Shown: positions 11,401 through 17,440 of the stretch, piece after piece
Layout of the letters: each line of letters starts with the position of its first letter
How positions within the stretch are numbered: the stretch's first letter is position 1
NCBI GenBank assembly: GCA_002633005.1
Contig: NMRA01001007.1
Span: forward strand, 37,800-65,115
DNA from: Phoronis australis
Taxonomy: Eukaryota; Phoronida; Phoronidae
DNA length: 27,316 nucleotides
Direction of reading: 5' to 3'
Notes under the pieces: generated by a model
The model's input: only the letters and a program-made list of their open reading frames with translations
Database searches by the model: none
Told to the model about the DNA's origin: nothing
Made by a program: the position numbers and the translations under genes

Positions 11401-11650
11401 TTGTGCCGAAAAGATTCTTGATACTGACAGAAATATGTTAATTGTCTGGTCTTTACACAGGAAGCCACAACAGTGGAAGGACAGTCGAAGGGACGTGAGC
11501 AAAATAACCAGTCGATCAAGAAGCCCCACCAGGGGGCGTGCCAGCTTCTTTTTGACTGAAAAACAAGATAAGCTTCCACCAAGGGACTTGACAACAAAAT
11601 ATTTTGGAGAACATTTAGACAAGAAAACTGTCTTCAAACTGAATTTTTAA
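2362..11650 (+). CDS. Ankyrin-repeat protein gene, five predicted exons, 296 aa
   Basis: Joining 2362-2497, 2679-2933, 6741-6905, 10500-10644 and 11461-11650 gives one uninterrupted 297-codon frame ending in TAA. All four introns are GT-AG (181, 3807, 3594 and 816 bp) and the phases agree at each junction (1, 1, 1, 2). The protein has a low-complexity Ser/Lys/Pro start (1-40) and a partial ankyrin repeat (about 47-64). Three fuller repeats follow (about 65-97, 98-130, 131-163), with hallmarks such as LPAHLAA, LAHVAA and GNTPGHYA, then a degenerate last repeat (164-185). The tail (186-296) has a CxxC at 192-195 and an SR-rich patch near 251-260. Ankyrin repeats are protein-interaction modules, so a scaffold or adaptor role is inferred; no catalytic domain is visible. 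From memory the second repeat vaguely resembles ANKRD42, too weakly for a name. Confidence 0.75.
2679..2933 (+). CDS. Exon 2: ankyrin repeats 1 (part) to 3
   Basis: 255 nt with phase 1 on both sides. The acceptor is CTTATCAG at 2671-2678 and the donor GTGAGT at 2934-2939. The encoded segment begins with the second half of an ankyrin repeat (IECLVCLVE) and continues through two more. The canonical helix starts LPAHLAA and LAHVAA, and the helix-2 pattern CLxxLLxxG, are plain. An exon that starts in the middle of a repeat implies coding sequence upstream of it. Confidence 0.88.
2934..3922. other. Intron 2, first part
   Basis: Intronic sequence between exon 2 and the inserted element. Short open frames near 3211 and 3538 show no recognisable protein. 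No repeat stands out. Confidence 0.5.
4058..5076. mobile_element. Nested hAT-like non-autonomous element
   Basis: The left end CATAGGCGGATTTA and the right end, on the minus strand, CAGTGGCGGATCTA form degenerate terminal inverted repeats. The 5-bp sequence TACAC flanks both sides (4053-4057 and 5077-5081), giving a clean insertion into the older GGGCC element. CAGTGGCGGATC-type ends are typical of hAT-related elements. The usual hAT duplication is 8 bp, so the 5-bp one is unusual or points to a sub-lineage. The ends carry C-rich and G-rich runs (near 4090 and 4945-4978). No transposase was recognised. Confidence 0.68.
4746..4812 (+). ncRNA. tRNA-like sequence (pol III promoter relic)
   Basis: An A-box-like TGGTTTAGTGG at 4750-4760 and a B-box-like GTTCGAGTC at 4794-4802 are spaced as in a tRNA gene. 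Between them an anticodon-arm-like hairpin is visible (GGCG and CGCC around CTCCTTC). The T stem does not pair well and I could not form a good acceptor stem, so it is not a functional tRNA. A T-rich run follows (about 4838-4876), as after tRNA-derived SINEs. It lies wholly within the nested element. Confidence 0.5.
5211..5516 (+). other. Stop-free 101-codon frame in intron 2
   Basis: This frame runs from just after a TAG (5208-5210), near the right end of the GGGCC element, to TAG 5514-5516. It has no good ATG near its start. The second half reads like a charged soluble protein (HIFSTVKKNPWQSQYKKREN and onward). It matches no family I recognise. It may be a decayed coding exon, the remnant of a mobile-element gene, or chance. 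The opposite strand is also open here, with a hydrophobic translation. Confidence 0.2.
5517..6740. other. Intron 2, last part
   Basis: Contains a 120-codon open frame from ATG 5882 and an overlapping one from 6121. Neither resembles a known protein and neither has splice sites that fit the host gene. No repeat is recognised. Confidence 0.4.
6741..6905 (+). CDS. Exon 3: ankyrin repeats 4 and 5
   Basis: 165 nt with phase 1 on both sides. The acceptor is CGTTTTCTAG ending at 6740 and the donor GTAAGT at 6906-6911. It encodes a good repeat (GNTPGHYAGEAGH, then CFLQHGGDLDL) and a final divergent repeat ending GGHPLRLEKA. Joining it to exon 2 creates a Val codon across the junction and keeps the ankyrin spacing exact, which supports the splice prediction. 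Confidence 0.88.
6906..7791. other. Intron 3, first part
   Basis: Intronic AT-rich sequence with no coding signal, RNA gene or clear repeat that I can see. Confidence 0.5.
7792..8583. mobile_element. Element with GGGGAAAnTCGGACGG ends
   Basis: GGGGAAACTCGGACGG at 7792-7807 is matched, inverted, by CCGTCCGACTTTCCCC at 8568-8583 (15 of 16 identical). Further copies of the GGGGAAATTCGGAC theme lie at about 7814, 8214 and, inverted, 8549 and 8591. Subterminal repeats of this kind are typical of non-autonomous DNA elements. No target duplication is clear and no transposase frame is present. The true ends may lie a few tens of bases further out. Confidence 0.55.
8177..8230. repeat. Internal inverted repeat (hairpin)
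   Basis: GGTGTCAGAATTTTCCC at 8177-8193 pairs with GGGGAAATTCGGACACC at 8214-8230, leaving a 20-nt loop. The arms carry the same motif as the ends of the surrounding element, so this may be a second, nested end pair or a foldback junction. Confidence 0.6.
8640..9049. other. Intron 3, gap between repeats
   Basis: No gene or clear repeat. TCTGAATTTAGCCGAAC near 8780 is weakly like the motif of the preceding element. Confidence 0.35.
9050..10220. repeat. Satellite: ~150-bp monomers in ~450-bp higher-order units
   Basis: Variants of GCCnCCTAGTGGCnATTTT recur with the CTAGTGG core near 9195, 9343, 9505, 9650, 9795, 9946, 10096 and 10200, about 150 bp apart. Monomers three places apart are the most alike. 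For example CGTCCACCCCTCCATCAACC near 9380 returns with one change near 9834, and GACGCTATCCTCTTGT near 9295 returns near 9747. This shows three monomer types repeated as a unit of roughly 450 bp. The last unit is shortened by about 45 bp. Open frames here are repeat by-products. It lies in intron 3 just upstream of exon 4. Confidence 0.82.
10500..10644 (+). CDS. Exon 4: linker with CxxC motif
   Basis: 145 nt, phase 1 in and phase 2 out. The acceptor CTTTTGTAG ends at 10499 and the donor GTAGGG starts at 10645. It was found by following the reading frame: exon 3 ends in phase 1 while exon 5 needs phase 2 in, and only this open segment satisfies both. It encodes CPMC (residues 192-195), then a charged helix-like stretch (KKHVRLEWEKAHMPKP), then a Ser/Thr/Tyr/Pro-rich segment. 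A single CxxC does not make a zinc finger, and I recognise no domain. Confidence 0.82.
10715..10812. repeat. Three-copy 32/33-bp tandem repeat
   Basis: Units start at 10715, 10747 and 10780, each of the form GAGGCTGnnTTCTTCnAGAC followed by nnGnGTGCTTA. The array lies in intron 4, about 70 bp after the exon 4 donor. Confidence 0.75.
10813..11460. other. Intron 4, remainder
   Basis: AT-rich intron sequence with no recognisable exon. Overlapping open frames of 70-odd codons on both strands are unconvincing. Confidence 0.45.
11461..11650 (+). CDS. Exon 5: basic SR-rich C-terminus and stop
   Basis: 190 nt with acceptor TTTACACAG ending at 11460. It completes an Arg codon with exon 4 and ends at TAA 11648-11650. 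The encoded tail is basic, with ITSRSRSPTRGR around residues 249-260, which could be a phosphorylation or RNA-binding patch by analogy. It closes with DKKTVFKLNF. The translation of this region was open before splicing, but only sequence after the acceptor fits the phase. Confidence 0.82.
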
Positions 11651-11745
11651 TTTTTTATCTTGTCAAGTTTACTTCAAAACATTCCAACTACAGGAGTTTT
11701 TTTGTTTTTTTTACTTGTGATAAATAAACAATTCAAAACAGATAA
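11651..11745 (+). other. Predicted 3' untranslated region
   Basis: AT-rich sequence runs from the stop codon to just past the AATAAA at 11723-11728. The cleavage site cannot be fixed exactly; GT-rich sequence follows from about 11748. Confidence 0.55.
11723..11728 (+). promoter_or_regulatory. Poly(A) signal AATAAA
   Basis: A canonical hexamer 73 bp after the stop codon, followed by GT-rich sequence (GTAGTTATGTGG). The spacing and position fit the 3' end of the ankyrin-repeat transcript. Confidence 0.65.
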
Positions 11746-13190
11746 GCCGTAGTTATGTGGCCAGAGAGTGACACTCAAACAATATGGTCCCAGTTGGCCC
11801 TTCCCTCTGTAGGGTCACAGTATTGCACTCTAGATGTATTATAGGGGGTCCTGACACAGGTGTGGTAAGCATCTGGTATTGGTCAGTTCTGCACCTTCCA
11901 CATACAGTATTTAGTGATTTGTGAGCCTCATCTTGTGTGCCTGGCTAGAATCAGGAAATTCTGCTTCAGACTGGATATCAGTACCTCAAATAAAGACCAA
12001 CATCCTGAATGGACGAATGCTTGACAATACATAATTCATTTTTTCCAACCAGAAAAAAAATCACGACTTTTCAACGAAATAAATGCATTGTTGATTAACT
12101 GAAGGGTATTCAAAAATGTACTGGCACATTATTACAAGAGTTCAAAGTTAGTTCCTGTGGATCAGACTGTGTGCTTGGGTTACTGTTACACCTTGCTGTA
12201 AAGGTACAGACCTAATCTGTTGCTCTTTAGGCATGTGAATGGCAAACGACTGGTCTTTGTAGAAAGAAAGTTTATTGTGAAACGCTATCGACAAGAAAGA
12301 CAATAGATCATCTTTCCAAGTTAATTAACAATGCATTTATAATTTTGTTTTATTGTAGGAGTTCCTTTCTGACCAACCTATTCTCCAGAAGTTCCTTTCT
12401 GTCCCCCTCTTTATGAATTTAGACCAGTAATGTTGTTCCTTAGTCATTAAAATATGCAGTTTTAATTTGTCTCAGAAACTCAAAAGTTTTTTCATGAAAA
12501 TCATATAAGTGCTATTTGTTGATAGACCATCTTGCAAAAGTGGAAAAATAATTATTCATGTCTGCGTTTTAGAGAACAGCATAAAGCATGTGAATTTGAT
12601 CAGTCATTTCTGAGGTATGATGGTCTAAAGTTTGCCAAATTTGGACATTTTTAGGTCCTATATAACCTTAAACTGTTTAATTTCTTTGCTAGTAAAAAGT
12701 AACGAGTTCTTAATTACAATAACCCGTTGACTGCTTTCACAGGTAATTACAGAATCTCGTAAGTTGTGATTTTCTGTTAGTCAACAGGTATGGATAGTAA
12801 AACATTCATAAGAACTTTTTATTTTGTTTTTTCATTGCAGATAAAAGCAACACATTGTCTTTTCTTTCAATGTTTGTCCATTAAATCTACAACACATTTT
12901 CATTTCATTCACACTTAAATTGCCCCATGCTTTAAGTTTAAAGGGATACTAAACCCTGTTTTGATGATTTCAACCAATCCTCGTTCTGTCACTTGCTAAT
13001 GCATTATTGGTGAAAAGCTTCTAAGTTAAAGGCAGGAACCTGCTTAAAACGAATACTCCTTATGTTACACATTGGACATTATAGTCCTGCCCGTTTAGCA
13101 GACTTTGAAGGGAGTTTCCAAAATTTCCTCCAAACTTTTGAGGGTTGTTGAGAGTTACAGAACATTATTTTGCTTCAGAGAACTGGATTG
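11746..13190. other. Downstream intergenic region
   Basis: No convincing coding sequence. GTTTAAAGGGATACTAAACC near 12938 resembles the end of an interspersed repeat, but I could not find a partner end, so I do not call an element. Confidence 0.4.
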
Positions 13191-13199
13191 GAAAGTCAT

Positions 13200-13484
13200 T
13201 CCTATGTACCCACATATTGCCGTCATCTTTGTCTAGGAGTTCGTTTTCTGCGCCATGTGGTGGCAATTTAAAAAAAATGGAGTATATATTTTTACGTCTG
13301 CCATCCTATATGCCAATCTGCTCATAGGATGATTATGAAAATTGGAAGATGTGACCCTGATGAGAAGACGGCAGCTGACACTGATTTTCGGACGGGCTCG
13401 ACTGCTGTGGCGACCCCCAATGGCATTTTACTTGGCAGAATTCTTCAAATGCCAACAAGTATGTTGGTCATCCATCAATTTTTT
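13200..13484. repeat. Degenerate copies of the ~150-bp satellite
   Basis: GCGCCATGTGGTGGCAATTT at 13250, ATTTTCGGACGGGCTCGACT near 13384 and CCCCCAATGGCATTTT near 13415 follow the order seen in the intron 3 satellite. The stretch stops abruptly where the AAGATGGCGG-rich module begins. Confidence 0.65.
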
Positions 13485-13489
13485 TTTCG

Positions 13490-14456
13490 CACGATACAGG
13501 TCGCAATTTCCGTCCGATCATCACGAAATTTACACATAACACGTACTTCTGGAAGTACTGGAAGCCTATTGTTTTTCGTCATAATCGGATACAAGATGGC
13601 GGCTGTGGCGGCCATTTTGTTTTCATTTTAAGATTCAAAGGCTTCTGGAGGCTACAATCATTTTTTTACGTACAGGTTTTAAACTCAGCACAATAAATGG
13701 ACTGGATGTGCACTACATGTGTACCGGAAATTCTTTACTTCTGTTCAAAGATGGCGGAAATATTGGCATTCGCGCATGGGCACCTCGATTTCGGGAAAAA
13801 ACCGTTTTCTCCTGTAGAGGGTGCAATATAAGGCTAATTTCTTTGAATTTTTGCAGTTATTAGTTTTTTACGACTTGCTATTAGACAAAGCCAAAAAAAC
13901 GAAGGTTGCTTTCAAGATGGCGGATCTGGCGCATGTTGACCTATTTTCAGTCGTGCTGAAGTGCCACTTAAACGGGAGGAGAAAATGACGTGAATTTTTG
14001 CATTTGGATTTTTTACGGTATACTCTTTCAAATGAACTCCAACAATTTTTTCTCAGTCTTACCGTTTTTGAGTTATTTGACTTTGAATTTCTTTAAAAAA
14101 ACGCAAAACTTCATTTGTTTTCGAAAAATTTACGGAATTGTGTGATACTATCAACTTAAACAGAGTTTTGAACGGGCTTTCAGAAGATTTTTCATTTTCC
14201 GCTACGACCTCTACTTTTCGAATTTTTCGAGATTTTCTGATAGCGCTGTTCCTATGTTGAGCTCTCTTACTGTATTGATGTTGGTTAAGCTTCAATTGAA
14301 CAATACTGTAGCCTATTTCTTACTGATTTATGACATCTAAGTTCGTCATATGAATGTCATGATGTTTTTTCATCGTCGCCCCCACCATCATCATATTCGT
14401 CATCTTCGTCATCATCTCCGTCGTTGTCTTTTCAGTTAATTTCGCCAAGTGTCACT
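13490..14456. repeat. AAGATGGCGG-rich module, copy 1
   Basis: Begins CGCACGATACAGGTCGCAAT and ends in TTAATTTCGCCAAGTGTCAC. Much of its length matches 14641-15603, with small insertions and deletions. It contains AAGATGGCGGC at 13593-13603 and AAGATGGCGG at 13748-13757 and 13914-13923, a strong match to the vertebrate YY1 motif. Near its end is a CATCAT/CGTCGT triplet tract (14370-14425). Read on the minus strand this tract encodes an Asp/Glu-rich peptide, interrupted here by a stop. Confidence 0.8.
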
Positions 14457-14640
14457 CAAGACTGTAGCCTATTTCTTACTGATTTCGGACTTCTACGTTT
14501 GTCATGTGTATGTTATTACTTCGATTGTTCATCCTCGCCACCATCGTCATATTCATCATCTTCGTCATCATCTTTATCGTCATCTTTTTGGTTAATTTCG
14601 CCAAGTGTCGCTCCTTGGAGCGCTTTCATTTTTTTTTGTT
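14457..14640. repeat. Partial duplication of the module tail
   Basis: The sequence from ACTGTAGCCTATTTCTTACT (14460) through the triplet tract to TTAATTTCGCCAAGTGTCGC repeats the last roughly 170 bp of copy 1 (from about 14304). Its minus-strand acidic frame is intact, with an LGEIN-like start and then an Asp/Glu-rich run. The junction into copy 2 is at about 14640. Confidence 0.75.
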
Positions 14641-15603
14641 CGCACGATACAGGTCGCAATTTTCGTCCAATCATCACGAAGTGTTCACATAACACGTAGT
14701 TTCGGAAGTACTGGAAGCCTATTGTTTTTCGTCATAATCGGATCCAAGATGGCGGCTGTGGCGGCCATTTTGTTTTCATTTTAAGATTCGAAGGCTTCTG
14801 GGGACTACAATTTTTATGTACAGGATTGAAACTCGGCAAAATTATTGGACTGGACGTGCGCTACACCTATTCTGGAAATTGTTTACTTCCGGTTAAATAT
14901 GGCGGAAATATTGGCGATCGCGCATGCGCACCTCGATTTTGGCCTAAAAACCTTTTCTCCTGTAGAGGGCGCATTATTGGGCCAATTCATTCGAATTTTT
15001 GCAAGTATTAGTGTCTTAGGACATGCTATTATACAGAGCCAAAAAACCCGAAGTTGCTTTCAAGATGGCGGATATGGCGCATGTTGACCCATTTTCAGTC
15101 GTGCTGGACACTGCCATTTTAAACGGGGAGAGAAAAAGACGTGATTATTTGCATGTGGATTCTCTGAGGTATACTCTTTCAAATGACCTGTAACAATTTT
15201 TCTTAGACTTACAGTTTTCGAGTTATTTGACTTTGAATTTCTTTAAAAAATGCAAAATTTCATTTTTTTCGAAAAATTTACGGAATTGTGTGCTACTAAC
15301 AGTTTAGATAGAGCTTTGAACGGGCTTTCAGAAGATGTTTTCCATTTTTCGCTAGGACGTCTACTTTTCGAGTTATTCGAGATTTTCTGATAGCGCTGTT
15401 CCTTTGGTGAGCGCTCTTGCTGCGTTGATGATGGTTTAGCTTCTATTGAACAACACTTCAGCCTATTTCTTAGTAATTCCTTGCTAGTCACATGAATGTT
15501 ATCGTGTTGTTCATAATCGCCGCCTTCATCGTCATGGTCGTCGTCCTCCCCATAGGCGTCCTGTTTTCGCTTAATTTCGCCAAGTGTCATCCGAGCGCTC
15601 TCG
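14641..15603. repeat. AAGATGGCGG-rich module, copy 2
   Basis: Begins CGCACGATACAGGTCGCAAT exactly as copy 1 does. It keeps the three motif positions: AAGATGGCGGC at 14746-14756, AATATGGCGG (one change) at 14896-14905, and AAGATGGCGG at 15062-15071. It also keeps the GAGGGCGC block near 14966 and the terminal TTAATTTCGCCAAGTGTCAT. I recognise no transposon family, and no terminal inverted repeats or target duplication are obvious. Confidence 0.8.
15243..15590 (-). CDS. Acidic/basic 115-aa open frame in module copy 2 (doubtful)
   Basis: The frame starts at ATG 15588-15590 on the minus strand. It encodes TLGEIKRKQ, an Asp/Glu/His-rich stretch (about residues 14-30), a basic middle and a segment SSESPFKALSKLLVAHNSVN. 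The last segment is also encoded in the matching place of copy 1 (about 14115-14185), and the acidic segment recurs in the partial copy. Shared DNA descent alone could explain this. No domain is recognised, and copy 1 has stops and frameshifts. It could be the residue of a mobile-element gene, or not coding. Confidence 0.2.
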   Translation of the reverse strand: MTLGEIKRKQDAYGEDDDHDDEGGDYEQHDNIHVTSKELLRNRLKCCSIEAKPSSTQQERSPKEQRYQKISNNSKSRRPSEKWKTSSESPFKALSKLLVAHNSVNFSKKMKFCIF

Positions 15604-15835
15604 TTTGTTTTTTGCGTCCATAGCTGTATCTCCTTTACTCTTTAGACAATCTTTGTGAAAATTGGCTGATATGTTCCTATGATGATGATAATGAATGACT
15701 GAGTTTTAGACCAACCCGGTTACATATTTGCCCCTTAATGACAGCTTTAGCTTTTTACGTTTGCATCTGTAGTCTGTATCTTCTGATCGAGTTCCTTAAT
15801 GGATGTTCATGAAATTTAGCATATAGGTTGTTATT
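15604..15835. repeat. Degenerate copies of the ~150-bp satellite, resumed
   Basis: TTGCGTCCATAGCTGTATCT near 15616 and TGCCCCTTAATGACAGC near 15730 match monomers of the intron 3 satellite in the same order. The satellite stops where the 190-bp repeat starts. Confidence 0.65.
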
Positions 15836-16525
15836 ATGCAAAGTGCATAAAAGTTTAAGGAAAGACATTAGTTAGTCATTTCACATCAATTCATATACAA
15901 ACTGGTCAAAATTGTTACCTTTTGTAAGGTTTTAATCAACTAATTAGCTCAAATTCCAAAACGGGCCGGCTGTCGAGGCCTGTCCCGTATTGGAATCGGC
16001 GACAGTAGCCCGGCTTTTAAGTTGATGCAAAGTGCATAAAAGTTTAAGGAAAGACATTAGTTGGTCATTTCACATCAATTCATATACAAACTGGTCAAAA
16101 TTGTTACCTTTTGAAAGGTTTTAATCAACTAATTAGCTCAAATTCTAATACGGGCCGGCCGGTGAGGCCTGTCCCCGGGCTGTATTGGAATCGGCGACAG
16201 TAGGCCTTTAAAGTTGGTGCAAAATACGTAAAAGTTCATGGAAAGACATTAGATGGTCATTTTATACCAATTTATATACTAAATTGTCGAAATAGTTACC
16301 TTTGAAAGTTTTTAATCGCCTAATTAGCTCAAATTCCATTACGGGCCGGCTGTGAGCTGGCCTGTCCCATATCGGCGACAGTAGGCCTTTAAAGTTGGTG
16401 CAAAATACGAAAAAGTTCATGGAAAGACATTAGACGGTCCTTTTATACCAATCAATATGCAAACTTAGAAATTGTTACCTTTGAAAGTTTTTAATCACCT
16501 AATTAACCCAAATTCCAATACGAAC
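15836..16525. repeat. ~190-bp tandem repeat, four units, hairpin in each
   Basis: Unit starts lie at about 15836, 16025, 16217 and 16398 (periods of about 189, 192 and 181). Each has GCATAAAAGTT-like or ACGTAAAAGTTCATGG-like starts, GAAAGACATTAG, AATTAGCTCAAATTC, and then a GC-rich core. In unit 1 the core is a hairpin: ATTCCAAAACGGG (15953-15965) pairs with CCCGTATTGGAAT (15984-15996). Units 1 and 2 are the most alike. Unit 4 lacks the second half of the core. Confidence 0.85.
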
Positions 16526-17156
16526 CCGTAAGATCCCTGGGACGGTGAAGGAGGCCGCCTGAACTGTCAAAAAAACCCAAAACGCCTCTTCCGAATTGTG
16601 ATCAGAACATGTCACAATGTTCAACATAACGTGTAGTTTGGTTGGCACAATTATTTCGATGTTGGGAGCTTTGCATTTATGTCATTTTGAAGCCGATGTT
16701 TTGATCGCCGCGCGATTCCAATACGGGCCGCTGTCGAGTGTGTGTCCCGTATTGGAATCGGCGGTAGTAGGCCTTTAAAGTTGGTAGAAAATACGTGGAA
16801 ATTTAACAGCATATTTTAGCATGATCTTTTTATATGTAGCAATATTCAAATCCGTCGAAAATGTTCTGGTAGAAGCTAAATTTTAAAAAATGTTTGCCTT
16901 GCACTCCTGAAACTCGTAATAGCCACCATTTTGAATTTAGCCTTGGTCAATCTCGCACAAAGATTGAGGATTTAATAGCAACACGACGTTGTGGGTGTCC
17001 GTTTTATATTAAAATTATGAAAGGAAACCTCCATTTTATGAAAACATAGCGAATTATAAAGTTTTGTAGTCAATTTATCGTTTTAAAGTATTATTCCAAC
17101 ACGGGCCGCCTGTATTGGAATATTCCAATACGGGCCAGATTCCAATACGGACCGGA
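16526..17156. repeat. Diverged flank of the 190-bp repeat with more hairpin cores
   Basis: ATTCCAATACGGGCC at about 16717 pairs with CCCGTATTGGAAT at about 16747-16759, and is followed by the unit start (AGTAGGCCTTTAAAGTTGG). A cluster at 17092-17156 holds four ATTCCAAnACGG-type motifs in both orientations. The sequence between them (about 16810-17090) is unrelated and holds no gene that I can see. Confidence 0.65.
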
Positions 17157-17440
17157 ACAATGATGCCCTCTAGTTTTCACACGATTTTGGGGTATTGTTT
17201 GCCACCTGGCGGCAATTTTTAATTTTTTTGTGTATATTTTTTCAAAGGATAATTTTGAAATTTAGCGGATGTTTTCCTGATGAAAAGGCCATGCACAGCT
17301 GACCCTGATTTTCGGACAAGTTTGACTACTGTGGTGAGCCTTAGTGGCAATATTTTGGGGTTTTTTGCGTCCATGGATATATCTCCTTAACTCTTTGGAG
17401 GATCTTTGTGAAATGTGACAGATGTGTTCCTACATTCCGG
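17157..17440. repeat. Degenerate copies of the ~150-bp satellite, last stretch
   Basis: GATGCCCTCTAGTTTTCA near 17162, TTGCCACCTGGCGGCAATTT near 17199 and GAGCCTTAGTGGCAATATTT near 17335 are monomer anchors at about 140-bp spacing. GCGTCCATGGATATATCTCC near 17367 also matches the family. Confidence 0.7.

Noticed and set aside
13593-15071. Host gene promoter or CpG island driven by the YY1-like motifs
   Set aside because: The motifs belong to a duplicated repeat module and no coding exon follows on either strand. I keep them only as a repeat feature.
15836-17156. CRISPR-like array
   Set aside because: The units are about 190 bp and similar along their whole length, without short identical repeats and unique spacers, in a eukaryotic context.
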